Assembly: GCA_002067325.1 (NCBI GenBank)
Contig: MVQY01000037.1
Span: 6,815 to 70,814 of the forward strand
Source: Methanobacterium sp. PtaU1.Bin097
GTDB lineage: Archaea; Methanobacteriota; Methanobacteria; Methanobacteriales; Methanobacteriaceae
DNA: 64,000 bases
Direction: 5' to 3'
The translations under genes and the position numbers were made by a program. Below are positions 28,976 through 38,103 of this stretch, piece by piece. Under the pieces are notes generated by a model. The model saw only the letters and a list, made by a program, of their open reading frames with translations, was not told the DNA's origin and did not search any database. Numbering within the stretch: the stretch's first letter is position 1; each line of letters begins with the position of its first letter.

Positions 28976-29662
28976 TTGACCGAGTTAATACCTGTCCTGG
29001 ATTTAATGTCTGGAATTGCAGTATCCGGTAAATCAGGCCAGAGGGACACCTATAAGCCACTCCGCACTGTTTATTCCGGAACTCCAGATCCAGTTGACAT
29101 AGTCATATCCCTTAAAAGAGAGGGATTTAAACGTATCTACGTGGCTGACCTGGATGCCATTGAGGGGAGAGGTTCTAACCTGGAAATCGTCCGGAAAATT
29201 AACCATGTACTGCCGGTTATGCTGGACTGGGGGGTTAAAGATATTGAGAGCTTTGCCTTTGCCCTGGATTTTGCAGATAAAATCATAATCGCCACGGAAA
29301 CCCTTACAAGCTGGGCAGATTTAGGGGAAATATTCCATAAATTCCCCAGGCAGAGGATGATGGTTAGTATTGATGTAAAAGATGGACAGATACTAAGCAG
29401 AGATCCATCTCTCACATTCGGTGAAGTTAAATCTATACTGGAAAAACTGAAACTGGAAGAAATTATTTTACTTGATATCTCTGGGGTGGGAACTTTAAGT
29501 GGATTTAACTTGGACCTCCTGAATAATTTCAGAGGGATGGAAGATGCTTTGATACTCGGCGGGGGAATCACACCAGAAGAGGTAAAGAACCTGAATGATC
29601 GGGGGGTGAATAAATTCTTAATAGGCACTGCTTTGCATTCCGGTAAAGTTGGTCTACAGTAG
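28976..29662 (+). CDS. HisA/HisF-related TIM-barrel protein
   Basis: A 228-residue protein resembling HisA/HisF (LIPVLDLMSGIAV at the N-terminus; LILGGGITPEEVK with the phosphate-binding loop). This subgroup is found in methanogens and methylotrophs and is suspected to act in C1-cofactor synthesis, not histidine synthesis. TTG start with GTGGGGT upstream. The isomerase substrate is unproven. Confidence 0.8.
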   Translation: MTELIPVLDLMSGIAVSGKSGQRDTYKPLRTVYSGTPDPVDIVISLKREGFKRIYVADLDAIEGRGSNLEIVRKINHVLPVMLDWGVKDIESFAFALDFADKIIIATETLTSWADLGEIFHKFPRQRMMVSIDVKDGQILSRDPSLTFGEVKSILEKLKLEEIILLDISGVGTLSGFNLDLLNNFRGMEDALILGGGITPEEVKNLNDRGVNKFLIGTALHSGKVGLQ

Positions 29663-29729
29663 AAAATGAGCAGGTTCAAAACCCAAAAAATCCCTAAACT
29701 TATTTGATATCCTGTTTATAGATTTAACC

Positions 29730-30608
29730 ATGCCAAAGTTCATGATCATCGGCCCTTTAACCAAAGACCGAATTGTAAAGAGGGACAACGTTTGTAACAC
29801 CGTTGGAGGTGGTGTTTACTACCAATCAGCAGTACTATCAGGATTGGGAATGGACAACACCGTCATTACCACTATGTCAAAGATGGACAAAGGCTTAATG
29901 AAACAATTCCCAGGAGCCGCACAGATAATCCCCATATATACCGAGAAAACCATGGAATTTGAGAATATCTACCCTGATGATAACCCCAATCACAGAATAC
30001 AGAAAACACAAATCCCGGTAAATCCAATAAAACCCGCTAATTTTAAAGATTTAAACTTCAAAGCCTACGATGCCCTACTCTTATCCCCATTATCTCCCTA
30101 TGACATTCCCCAAGAAACAGTGCAATATCTAAGTAAACAAGATATACCCATCTACCTGGGTGCCCAGGGATATTTAAGGCATGTTGAAAGTGGAAATGTG
30201 GTTTTAAAACCCTGGAGAGGCTATAAAAGATTCCTCAAACTGGTTGATTTCCTGTTTTTAGACGAACTGGAAGCCCGGGTGATACTGGGAAATTCCAGTG
30301 ATAACTGCGCAGAAATCGCCCAGGTATTATCCAATTTTGGGCCGGAAGAGGTGATTATAACCAGAGGCGACCGTGGCGCTGTTATATATTCCCAAATAAC
30401 AGCCGAAAATAAAAATATCCACGATATACCCTCTTTTCCACCAGAAGAGATAGTTGACCCCACTGGGCTGGGCGACACCTTCATGGCCGCCTATGCAGTA
30501 AAAAAACTGGAAACTCCCGATCCTGCAGAATGTGGAAGGTTCGCAGCCCATATCTCATCACTTAAGATGGGACAGAAGGGAGCTTTATTTGAAATAAAAA
30601 GAAAATAA
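29730..30608 (+). CDS. PfkB family sugar/nucleoside kinase
   Basis: A 292-residue ribokinase-fold protein. The N-terminal VGGGVYYQSAVLSGLG is the substrate-side motif, and the C-terminal DPTGLGDTFMAAY includes the catalytic Asp and anion hole (GLGD in place of the common GAGD). Substrate cannot be told from sequence. Short AT-rich degenerate repeats follow the gene. Confidence 0.85.
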   Translation: MPKFMIIGPLTKDRIVKRDNVCNTVGGGVYYQSAVLSGLGMDNTVITTMSKMDKGLMKQFPGAAQIIPIYTEKTMEFENIYPDDNPNHRIQKTQIPVNPIKPANFKDLNFKAYDALLLSPLSPYDIPQETVQYLSKQDIPIYLGAQGYLRHVESGNVVLKPWRGYKRFLKLVDFLFLDELEARVILGNSSDNCAEIAQVLSNFGPEEVIITRGDRGAVIYSQITAENKNIHDIPSFPPEEIVDPTGLGDTFMAAYAVKKLETPDPAECGRFAAHISSLKMGQKGALFEIKRK

Positions 30609-30701
30609 AGATTTTTTAAGGATTCCTAGAATAAACTTTCCTTTTATCCTGGTTTCCTGAGATAAATTATTATTCTGGTTTCTTTTAAGATGAATTATTT
30701 A

Positions 30702-30905
30702 TTATCCCAGCAGTAACGGTAAAATTACGAAGGGGGATAGTCCTGCTATTAAAAATATTAAAGCGCCAATTAGAGTTTGACGGTTATTGGAATCCATTAT
30801 TCCTGTAGTTATAATTATTATCCCTGTAAATGCCAGTATAGGGGGAATTATATGGGAGAATATCAGTGAACTTTCTACCAGTGGACTGTATGCTATTTTA
30901 ATCAC
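30702..30905 (-). CDS. Small two-helix membrane protein, 67 residues
   Basis: Two hydrophobic segments (AFTGIIIITTGIMD and LIGALIFLIAGLSPFVILPLLLG). The frame opens with GTG inside AGGTGAT; the codon at normal spacing from that site is ATA, a pattern also seen at rrp41. It lies 52 bp downstream of the sortase start, on the same strand, thus after... its promoter side faces the sortase gene's 3' end. Function unknown. Confidence 0.5.
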   Translation of the reverse strand: MIKIAYSPLVESSLIFSHIIPPILAFTGIIIITTGIMDSNNRQTLIGALIFLIAGLSPFVILPLLLG

Positions 30906-30956
30906 CTAACTTGTATTTGATCGGTAAAATTTATTAATTTAACGGTTTTATTCTAA

Positions 30957-31925
30957 TCAATTTATAGTTTCTATTCTAATCAATTTACAGTGTACCATCC
31001 AGGCTGCTTGTGTTGTGCCTGGAGGATAACAGGTTACCAGGGTAAGGTTGTTGTCTCCTGGTGGGAATTTTATGGGGTCGGTTTTATAGTCCCATTTAAT
31101 ATCTCCATTGGACACCACCTGATAAATATATTTCCTCTGGGTAAGATAGTCATTTATCACCACTTCATCTTCTGGCTTGAGCTGGTTGATACTTTTAAAT
31201 GGGGCTGAAAAAATAGTACGATGACCTAACAAACCCATGGTGCCGTTTTGATCGGGATAGGAACTTTCACCGTAATAAAAAACAGAATTATATCCATTTA
31301 CTGTATCTGAACGAATTCCCCAGTTTACATCCAAGGATGGGATTGATACACTGCCCCAGAAGGGAGTTTTCGCGGGTATTAATACTGAATTTACTTTAAA
31401 GTTATTTTTGATGACTTCAAAGCCATACTGGGCAGTTAAGATTTCCATATTGGAGGTGGAACCAAGATCATTCAGGGGGTCACCTGAGATCACCTTTTGG
31501 GTGTAGATGACGGTGTATAGATTACCATTTTTGGGTACCCATACCTCCTTTTGCAGGTAGATATTTCCATCTCTTTCGATCTTATAGGTATTTTCGTAGA
31601 TAACATCCATATTAATGGTTTTCTTGTTAGAGGAAATCAACCTGAATCCGGAATCGTATGCGGTGGTGGAGTTAAGGATGTAATCTTCCGGGGACTGATA
31701 CCCTGGAGGGATGACCTGTTTGTTGATGTTTATGTTCAAATTAGGTGATGGTTGGAATGATACCACCTGCGATGAGTTAGAGCCTGGTTTTTCGTCCCAA
31801 CCCTGGGGATAATCAAAGGAAATTTCCCCATCATCATAGTGTTTGGTCAGTCCAAAGTTGAAGCCAAGGTATGCTGCTGATATGATTATTAAAATTAATA
31901 CAATCAGAGATAAGTGTTTTTTCAT
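30957..31925 (-). CDS. Sortase with N-terminal PsbP-like domain
   Basis: Membrane-anchored cysteine transpeptidase-like protein, 322 residues. An N-terminal signal anchor (residues 5-24) is followed by a domain near 30-180 (DGEISFDYPQGWDEK...) resembling PsbP/DUF1795-type extracellular domains, then the sortase domain. Catalytic His235 is in LLGHRT and Cys299 in LVTCYPPG. The usual Arg about 9-13 residues after the Cys is absent (QAAWMVHCK). Likely joins or processes surface proteins outside the membrane; pseudomurein attachment is inference. Confidence 0.85.
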   Translation of the reverse strand: MKKHLSLIVLILIIISAAYLGFNFGLTKHYDDGEISFDYPQGWDEKPGSNSSQVVSFQPSPNLNININKQVIPPGYQSPEDYILNSTTAYDSGFRLISSNKKTINMDVIYENTYKIERDGNIYLQKEVWVPKNGNLYTVIYTQKVISGDPLNDLGSTSNMEILTAQYGFEVIKNNFKVNSVLIPAKTPFWGSVSIPSLDVNWGIRSDTVNGYNSVFYYGESSYPDQNGTMGLLGHRTIFSAPFKSINQLKPEDEVVINDYLTQRKYIYQVVSNGDIKWDYKTDPIKFPPGDNNLTLVTCYPPGTTQAAWMVHCKLIRIETIN

Positions 31926-32102
31926 TAAATCAACATTTTCTGGGTATTTTTTTATTTAAATAGACTCTATGTTTTGTTAAATAGACTTCTACGTACATAA
32001 AAGAATTTTTTAATTAAAGGCACAATTCTACATATAAAAATTTAGACACATAAAAAAAATCTTTTCTTAAAGATATGATTAAAATTTAGCTACATATAAA
32101 GT

Positions 32103-33656
32103 TTATTCATAATGCTCCAGTATGGTTCTACGTAACTCCTTTTCAGATTCAGCTATTATTTCTACATTATCTACTGGAATATCCTGTTCTTTAAGATATT
32201 CTAAGAGTTCAGCCGGGGTTTTGTTTTCTTCTAAGTCTACTACCACTGCATTTGACTCAGAAGATATTTTTATAGGTGAATAATCTTCCAGGGCCTGGTA
32301 AGCCTCCTCAACAGCACCTGTTTTCACCCGGAAGGTGCGTATTTTGTTGGATATTTGAGCAATGTCGATGTTCATTCTCTGCAGAACAATTAAAACATGC
32401 TTATTTAAGGCTTCTTCAAGGATGGGGATGTCAATTAAATCTTTATTTTGAATTATACGGACGGACTGGGCAATTTGAGCCACATCCCTGGCATGGGCGA
32501 AGCTGGGTTCCAGACCTTCCCCTCCTTTTTTACGAGTTTCATAAACTTTTCTGAACCGTTCCAGCACCCCTTCATTGTAATCTTCATCAAGGAGCTCCAT
32601 GTTTCGTCTGAAGACCTCTACAACATCGTCCAGGTTGGGATTCATTAGAAAAATGTGTAGAGGAGCTCTTCTAAGGTGGGCTTCGTCCATGATACTTATA
32701 TCCAAGTTGGTGGAGAACGCTGGAATGAAATGAGTATGTACAATGACCGGTATCCCTCTCACATAGATGGCGTCTTTTTTATTTTCCATGGGAACGATGA
32801 GACGGTTTAAGATCATCTCATGGTCATCCCTCTGTCTTCCTAAATCATCTATAAGCAGTATCCCCCCGTTTGCCTTTATTATGGGTGAGGTTTCATACAC
32901 ACCTTTATTGGCGTCATAATTGGTTTCTAATTTATTTAAGCTCAATTCAGCACCAGTTATAACAAATGGGGCGTATATTTTCACCCAACGTGGATCCTGG
33001 GGTTGTTCTTCGCATTTTTTATGGAAATCCTGATCGTAAAGCTGTATCACCCTACCACTGAACTCTATAAATTTGGGAATTACGAGTGGGGGTAGTAGTT
33101 CCGGCATTTTACTAATAATAAATGTTTTACCAGTTCCTGGGGAACCGTAGACAAATATGCCCTTACCAATGGTACATGACTCCATCATACACTCTTTAGC
33201 GTAATTAACTCCCACTATATCTTTAAATGCATATTCTACCACATCACTGGGGATTTTTATGGGATAACGGTCTTTCATCTGTAATTCCATTACAGTATAG
33301 TAATCTTCATAGGCCACCGGGGCGATTCCGATGTAGGGATTTTCTTCAGTAACACCACGGGCTTTTTCACGGCCTTTCTGGGTTATGGTGAATTGTATAC
33401 TGGAAAATAAGAACCCTCCACTGGTAGGGGCGCAAAAACCTCCTTTTTCCAGGTCATTTAATACTTTTTCCATTATATCCCAGTGTATCCCGGTAATCTC
33501 ATTGATCACGCTGGTTTTAACGGTACCAAAACTAGAGACAATTTTCAAAATCAAATCTTTTATAAAAGATTCAGACAAATTAAGTTCTTCCAGGGTTCTG
33601 GGTTGTTCAAGATATTTAAATAGTTTTTCCATCTTAGGACCGTGATAATAATCCAT
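32103..33656 (-). CDS. AAA family ATPase with N-terminal helix-turn-helix-like region
   Basis: A 517-residue P-loop ATPase. Residues about 15-95 look like a winged-helix unit (EITGIHWDIMEKVLNDLEKGGF). Walker A is GSPGTGKT near residue 170, Walker B GGILLIDDLGRQ near 265, and a sensor 1-like ending FIPAFSTNLD. ATG 33656 (MDYYHG) is preferred over a start 12 codons earlier since AGGGGATG precedes it. It resembles a family of uncharacterised ATPases shared with bacteria. Role unknown; no partner gene is adjacent. Confidence 0.78.
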   Translation of the reverse strand: MDYYHGPKMEKLFKYLEQPRTLEELNLSESFIKDLILKIVSSFGTVKTSVINEITGIHWDIMEKVLNDLEKGGFCAPTSGGFLFSSIQFTITQKGREKARGVTEENPYIGIAPVAYEDYYTVMELQMKDRYPIKIPSDVVEYAFKDIVGVNYAKECMMESCTIGKGIFVYGSPGTGKTFIISKMPELLPPLVIPKFIEFSGRVIQLYDQDFHKKCEEQPQDPRWVKIYAPFVITGAELSLNKLETNYDANKGVYETSPIIKANGGILLIDDLGRQRDDHEMILNRLIVPMENKKDAIYVRGIPVIVHTHFIPAFSTNLDISIMDEAHLRRAPLHIFLMNPNLDDVVEVFRRNMELLDEDYNEGVLERFRKVYETRKKGGEGLEPSFAHARDVAQIAQSVRIIQNKDLIDIPILEEALNKHVLIVLQRMNIDIAQISNKIRTFRVKTGAVEEAYQALEDYSPIKISSESNAVVVDLEENKTPAELLEYLKEQDIPVDNVEIIAESEKELRRTILEHYE

Positions 33657-33840
33657 AATAATACATCCCCTACAATGTTTAATCTCTTTCAAATTAAATA
33701 TGTTGTAATATATTAACCCTCTTCATATAAAAACTAGAAACCAGTAAAGATCACTGAGAAATTGATGATAGGTGGTTTATGTAAAATCTATGGGTGCTTT
33801 TTTTAAAACAAAATCAGTGTTTGCAAAAATAATGTTGGGT

Positions 33841-34521
33841 TTAAAGTATCTTCTTAACGTCCTGAAGGTTGGGCAGAACTTCCAGTTCAATATTCCTCTC
33901 CTTCAAGAATAACTTCTCCTCTCGACTTAACTCAGAATTAACCAAGATAGCATCCATTCCAATATCAATAGCCCCCAGGATATCTTCGCTGAATTTATTA
34001 CCGATCATGATGGAATTTTCCGCATTACATTCCATCCTATCCAGGGCCTGCTGGAATATTTTCTTATCTGGTTTCTCCGCACCTACCTCTTCAGAAGTTA
34101 TTACTTCATCGAAAAAATGGTGCAGACCAAGTCTTATAAGCTTCTCCCATTGTTTAATGGTAATTCCATTGGATATAACCCCTAAATGGTAGCCCTGACT
34201 TTTCAAGTAGATCAAAGTGGGTATGGTCTCTGGAAACAGTCTTAAAAGAGCGAATTTAACGTTATGGTAGGTTATCATTCCCAGGGCAATTAACAGGGGT
34301 TTTTCCTCACCAAATACCTGTTTGGTCAAGACGTTGAAATGCTTATCATAGTTGGAGCCTTTCTCCTTGATTATCTCCCGGAGTAATTTATAGGCCTCAT
34401 CTGAGGACAAGGGTAACCCCGCATCTATCATCACACCAATGGCTGCCTTTCTAGCTAATTTGGCAAAACCAGATGTGTCGTATAAAGTATCATCAATATC
34501 AAAGAAGACAGCTTTGCTCAT
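33841..34521 (-). CDS. HAD-superfamily phosphatase (archaeal GAP-phosphatase-like)
   Basis: A 226-residue HAD hydrolase: motif I FFDIDDTLYDTSG, motif II SNG, motif III Lys in EKPDKKIF, motif IV IGNKFSEDILGA. The helical C1 cap is present. It resembles the archaeal subfamily that includes glyceraldehyde 3-phosphate phosphatase, but the substrate is not certain. The ATG giving MSKAVFFDID is chosen; longer in-frame starts lack a good ribosome-binding site. Just downstream of polB2 on the same strand. Confidence 0.8.
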   Translation of the reverse strand: MSKAVFFDIDDTLYDTSGFAKLARKAAIGVMIDAGLPLSSDEAYKLLREIIKEKGSNYDKHFNVLTKQVFGEEKPLLIALGMITYHNVKFALLRLFPETIPTLIYLKSQGYHLGVISNGITIKQWEKLIRLGLHHFFDEVITSEEVGAEKPDKKIFQQALDRMECNAENSIMIGNKFSEDILGAIDIGMDAILVNSELSREEKLFLKERNIELEVLPNLQDVKKIL

Positions 34522-34643
34522 GTACATACTCTTTAGCAGAAATACTATTAAACCTTTTATAAAATTGATCAAAAAAAATTCTATTAGAAAATTCTATTAA
34601 AAAAAATTTGTTTATAAAAAGAAATTTACACGATGCATTTCAC

Positions 34644-35315
34644 CTAAAAAAATGCATCCAGACTGCTCTGTTTTTCCTTATGAATAATATCCTCCTTAGG
34701 ATAACCCACAGCCTCTATAATTCGGGTAACAGCCGGTAAAACCTGATTATCAATGTAGTATGATGGATCGTACTGGGAGACATCGGCGTCTTCCAGGGGA
34801 ACCGCCCTTTGACTGATGGCTTCCCTCCCCCTTACCACCACGTATCTGATGATGGTACCGGGACCAACCTTCCTACCCTTCGCCATGGCCTTTTTAGCAG
34901 CCATCACATGGGGTGCGCTTTGAACGTATTCCTCGGGGTTTTTGGTTAGCTGGGTGTGGATCACCAGATTTTCCAGGGAGATATTCCCATCCTTTATCTC
35001 CTGCATAGTATCCTGAACGATTCTCACGGCCTTCTGGGGTGATCCTTCCTCCAGCAAGGCCCTTAATACTTTTTCCTGGGTTTTTTTAGCTACAGGGGCC
35101 CAGTCTCGCCTGACAAGTTCCAGGCCCTTTACCACGATGTTGCCGTCCTGTATCAGGGCGTACCGTTTCTTGGTTACGAAGAAGCCCCTCTGGAAAAAAC
35201 CCTCAAACTCAAGCTCCATACCTTCTGGAAGGTCCTGATTAACCTGGGAAGTGAAGCTTTGTGCTTTATCTTTGATCTCTAAAAATCGGCTGTTATCATT
35301 CAACCAGTACACCAT
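34644..35315 (-). CDS. polB2: Family-B DNA polymerase, C-terminal subunit (split PolB)
   Basis: The 223-residue C-terminal part of a B-family replicative polymerase: palm end and thumb (FEGFFQRGFFVTKKRY, the KKRY element; KVGPGTIIRYVV; YDPSYYIDNQVLPAVTRI). It ends QSSLDAFF, a PCNA-binding (PIP) box. Methanobacteriales encode this part apart from the main subunit, which is not in the window. The ATG lies inside the last 20 bases of rps8e, so translation is coupled. It is not a truncated relic: the frame is intact and the position is conserved in the order. Confidence 0.92.
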   Translation of the reverse strand: MVYWLNDNSRFLEIKDKAQSFTSQVNQDLPEGMELEFEGFFQRGFFVTKKRYALIQDGNIVVKGLELVRRDWAPVAKKTQEKVLRALLEEGSPQKAVRIVQDTMQEIKDGNISLENLVIHTQLTKNPEEYVQSAPHVMAAKKAMAKGRKVGPGTIIRYVVVRGREAISQRAVPLEDADVSQYDPSYYIDNQVLPAVTRIIEAVGYPKEDIIHKEKQSSLDAFF

Positions 35316-35676
35316 TTATGATGCCATGTTGACCGGGCCGGGATGTTACCTTTACTTTACCCAGACTGGTTTCCACCACGGCACCTTTGTTTATAATGTT
35401 CCTTCTTACAAATTGGATGTTGGCCGCATTTTCGATGACGTTTAGAATCTCAGTTACCTGGACTTTGTTGTTTTTAGGGTCCACCACGTTTATCTTGTTT
35501 TCATTGGTAAGGCGGATCTTTTCATTTCCCCCTTTAGCACGGATCTTCTTGATCTTACGTTCACCAATTTTGGTCTCTGCTGGGTCCCTTCCAAATTCGA
35601 TCTTTCTTTTATTTCGATTAGATTTACTCCGTCCGCCGGTGTGTTTTCTCAATGATTTTCCTTGCCATATTGCCAT
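35296..35676 (-). CDS. rps8e: 30S ribosomal protein S8e
   Basis: Archaeal/eukaryotic small-subunit protein eS8, 126 residues, beginning MAIWQGKSLRKHTGGRSK. GAGGTGAAAT precedes ATG. Its 3' end overlaps polB2 by 20 nt, tying DNA polymerase expression to a ribosomal protein gene. Confidence 0.96.
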   Translation of the reverse strand: MAIWQGKSLRKHTGGRSKSNRNKRKIEFGRDPAETKIGERKIKKIRAKGGNEKIRLTNENKINVVDPKNNKVQVTEILNVIENAANIQFVRRNIINKGAVVETSLGKVKVTSRPGQHGIINGVLVE

Positions 35677-35999
35677 TATTTCACCTCAAATAACAAATCT
35701 TATAAAAATGAAAGCATTCAATCACTTTTGTTATCTTAAATTAATTCCATCTAAATTTATACTTTCATTAAATTAAAACATAGTTACATTACAAGTTATT
35801 TAATTTTTTGATGGATAAACCTTAGTGATGTTTGTACTGAATATATATGACTATACTTAAATATGTGTAAGATGAAATGAAATTAGTTATCTAGTAAATC
35901 AAAACTATTTTCAATATTAATTATATTTTTTTATTAATCAATTGAACGTTGAAATTTAAGAGGTAATAATCTAAATTTTCAAAGTAAAGGTGAGATAAA
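35677..35999. other. Divergent intergenic region between rps8e and hypE
   Basis: A 323-base AT-rich stretch that must hold the promoters of two divergent genes. TATA-like tracts include AATATATATGAC near 35851. No plausible coding frame or RNA hairpin of note was found. Confidence 0.45.
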
Positions 36000-37010
36000 A
36001 TGAAAATCGGGATGTCACATGGGGCCGGCGGAGAAATCATGCAGGGCCTGATATCAGGAATCATACTGGAAAATATCAAAAATAAAAGTGTAAACGGTGG
36101 AATCGGATTAGAGGAACTGGACGACGGAGCCACCATCCCCCTGGATGAATATGAAATCGTAATAAGCACAGACAGCCATACCATCGATCCAATCTTCTTT
36201 CCTGGAGGAGATATAGGAAAAATATCCATAGCTGGGACTGTAAATGACGTGTCAGTCATGGGCGCTAAGCCACTGGCCATAGCCAGTGCCATGATTATCA
36301 GCGAAGGTTTTTCCAGTGAAGACCTGGAGAAGATAGTGAAATCCATGGATGCAGTGGCTACTGAAGCAGGAGTAGCCATAGTAACCGGTGATACAAAGGT
36401 CATGGAGAAAGATAAACTGGACAAGATAATAATAACCACCACGGGCATAGGAATCGCCCGAAAAGGAGAAATTAAAAGGGATTCAGACTTAAAGGTTGGC
36501 GATAAGGTAATCCTCACCGGGAGTGTGGGTGACCATGGGATATCCCTCATGTCCTTCCGGGAAGGGTTCGGATTTGATACAGACCTTAAATCCGATGTCG
36601 CCCCAGTATGGGGAATGGTTAAAGCCGCACTGGAAATTGGGGGTGTCACCGCCATGAAGGACCCTACCCGGGGAGGTATTGCCAACGCCCTGAATGAACT
36701 GGCCTCTAAATCTGGAGTGGGAATGCTCATCGACGAGGAAAAGATACCATTTAAAAAGGAAGTCAATGCTGCCTCTGAAATGCTGGGAATAGACCCTTAT
36801 GAAGTTGCAAATGAAGGAAAGGTCATATTGGGGGTAGAAAAAGAGAAAGCCCCGGAAATTTTAGAGGCCATTCGAAAGACCAAGTATGGAAAGGAAGCCC
36901 AGATAATTGGTGAGGTCACCGAGGATGAACACGTGATTATGATAACCACCCTCGGGGGTAAAAGGATTCTGGAAGAGCCAATAGCTGATCCAGTGCCCAG
37001 GGTCTGTTAA
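36000..37010 (+). CDS. hypE: Hydrogenase maturation protein HypE
   Basis: Makes the thiocarboxamide/thiocyanate that supplies CN ligands of [NiFe] hydrogenase. 336 residues of the PurM-like fold with SHGAGGEIMQGLI, VSTDSHTIDPIFFPGGDIG-type ATP site and DPTRGGIANALNELA. It ends PVPRVC, giving the C-terminal Cys that HypF carbamoylates. AAAGGTGAGAT precedes ATG. Confidence 0.96.
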   Translation: MKIGMSHGAGGEIMQGLISGIILENIKNKSVNGGIGLEELDDGATIPLDEYEIVISTDSHTIDPIFFPGGDIGKISIAGTVNDVSVMGAKPLAIASAMIISEGFSSEDLEKIVKSMDAVATEAGVAIVTGDTKVMEKDKLDKIIITTTGIGIARKGEIKRDSDLKVGDKVILTGSVGDHGISLMSFREGFGFDTDLKSDVAPVWGMVKAALEIGGVTAMKDPTRGGIANALNELASKSGVGMLIDEEKIPFKKEVNAASEMLGIDPYEVANEGKVILGVEKEKAPEILEAIRKTKYGKEAQIIGEVTEDEHVIMITTLGGKRILEEPIADPVPRVC

Positions 37011-37094
37011 ATAATTTAGTTTGGTTCATTAAATACATTTATAAACTTATTTAAACATAAAATAGTATTAACAAATTGAGAAGGAGAGGATCCC

Positions 37095-37538
37095 ATGCCA
37101 GGTTTATGGGGAAAGCGATTTGTGGCTTTGATTATTGATGCTTTAATTATCACACTGTTATTATGGGTTATAGTAGCTGTTATTTATCCAGTGATTGTAT
37201 TACTTAATCTACTTGTACTTTTTAATATCTGGGTTCCACTTGCCGCAGTAGTGATCGTGGCCTATTTCACTTACTTTGAAGGTAAATACAGTACCACACC
37301 AGGAAAGAACGTTATGAAATTAAAAGTCAGGGCAATCAAGGGGGAAATAGGTTATAAAAAGACATTAATACGGAATTTATCCAAAATTTTATGGTTCCCA
37401 CTAGTAGTGGATGTTATAGTGGGCTTTGCCATGGGAAAACCCAGGGAAAGATACTTGGATCGCTTGGCTAAAACAGAAGTGGTTAAAACAGAGGAAGTGG
37501 AAGATTCACAGAAAAATCTGGAACAATCCACAACTTAA
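37095..37538 (+). CDS. RDD family membrane protein
   Basis: A 147-residue membrane protein with the RDD pattern: KRFVALIIDALII in the first helix, and TTPGKNVMKLKVR before the last. About three membrane segments and a hydrophilic C-terminus. Ribosome-binding site AAGGAGAGGAT. Function of the family is mostly unknown; some act in ion exchange. Confidence 0.8.
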   Translation: MPGLWGKRFVALIIDALIITLLLWVIVAVIYPVIVLLNLLVLFNIWVPLAAVVIVAYFTYFEGKYSTTPGKNVMKLKVRAIKGEIGYKKTLIRNLSKILWFPLVVDVIVGFAMGKPRERYLDRLAKTEVVKTEEVEDSQKNLEQSTT

Positions 37539-37563
37539 TCTGATTTAGTTCTTAAAAAAAATT

Positions 37564-37740
37564 TTATTCTTTTTTAAATTTTTTTGGAGTTTGTAAAGTT
37601 ATTGGATGTTGATTTTTTTCGTGTTTGTGTGTCCATTTTTTTATTTTAGGTTTAGGTAGTTGAGTATTCCTTTGTTGGTTGTGTATCTTGTTTTTATTTT
37701 GTTCTGGGTCTGTTTGTCTGTAGTAATTTTCAATTTTGTT
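37564..37740 (-). pseudogene. Transposase C-terminal fragment (decayed), copy A
   Basis: Read on the minus strand in two frames, this encodes KTRYTTNKGILNYLNLK and then KWTHKHEKNQHPIT, the RY-x-T...G-x-x-x-LNL...WT pattern of a transposase C-terminus, broken by a frameshift. About 130 bp of it recur at 39417-39560 in the same orientation. Only the tail remains; no inverted ends or target duplication could be defined. Confidence 0.6.
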
Positions 37741-37784
37741 GGATGTTCGTTGTATATATGGGTTTTTCATATTGTGTGAGTCTT

Positions 37785-38103
37785 TCAAAGTCAGGAATTA
37801 ATTCAGTGCAAAGCACTAAAACAAGATTTTCAATGCTATACAATAATATAAAATATCTACCACCAATTATAGGAAAATTCCTTCACAAACTAAGCAAAAT
37901 ATTCAATAAAACAATCAATCACATAGGCAATGACGATATACCCTCCACAAATGACAAAAAGAACGACACTAACGGTATAACACTACTAGGATACCTGAAA
38001 AAAAGGATACAAAACAGACCAAGGACTAAAAATGCATCTAAACTTCGCCGAATACCGATGGACACAAGAAACACCAAAAAAAACTAAAACAGCAACATTT
38101 TAG
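37785..38103 (+). pseudogene. Transposase C-terminal fragment (decayed), copy B
   Basis: About 105 codons of the C-terminal part of a DDE-type transposase: HIGNDDIPSTNDK, then NGITLLGYLKKR, a one-base frameshift near 38007, then YKTDQGLKMHLNFAEYRWTQ and stop at 38101-38103. The TN-x-K...NGITL-x-GYLKKRY pattern is characteristic of such enzymes. The N-terminal two thirds are absent. It diverges from copy A, with which it nearly abuts. IS family not determined. Confidence 0.65.

Noticed and set aside
34644..35315. polB2 as a truncated pseudogene of DNA polymerase
   Set aside because: The frame is intact, the PIP box is present, and the split is normal for Methanobacteriales with the same neighbour rps8e.
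35921..36766. Long open frame on the minus strand opposite hypE (281 codons)
   Set aside because: It is a shadow of hypE: Ser/Pro-rich composition typical of antisense translation, no ribosome-binding site, and hypE is certain.
37743..38087. 114-codon frame that might be a new gene
   Set aside because: Its second half shows the transposase C-terminus pattern with a frameshift to the next frame, so it is a decayed transposase, not an intact gene.
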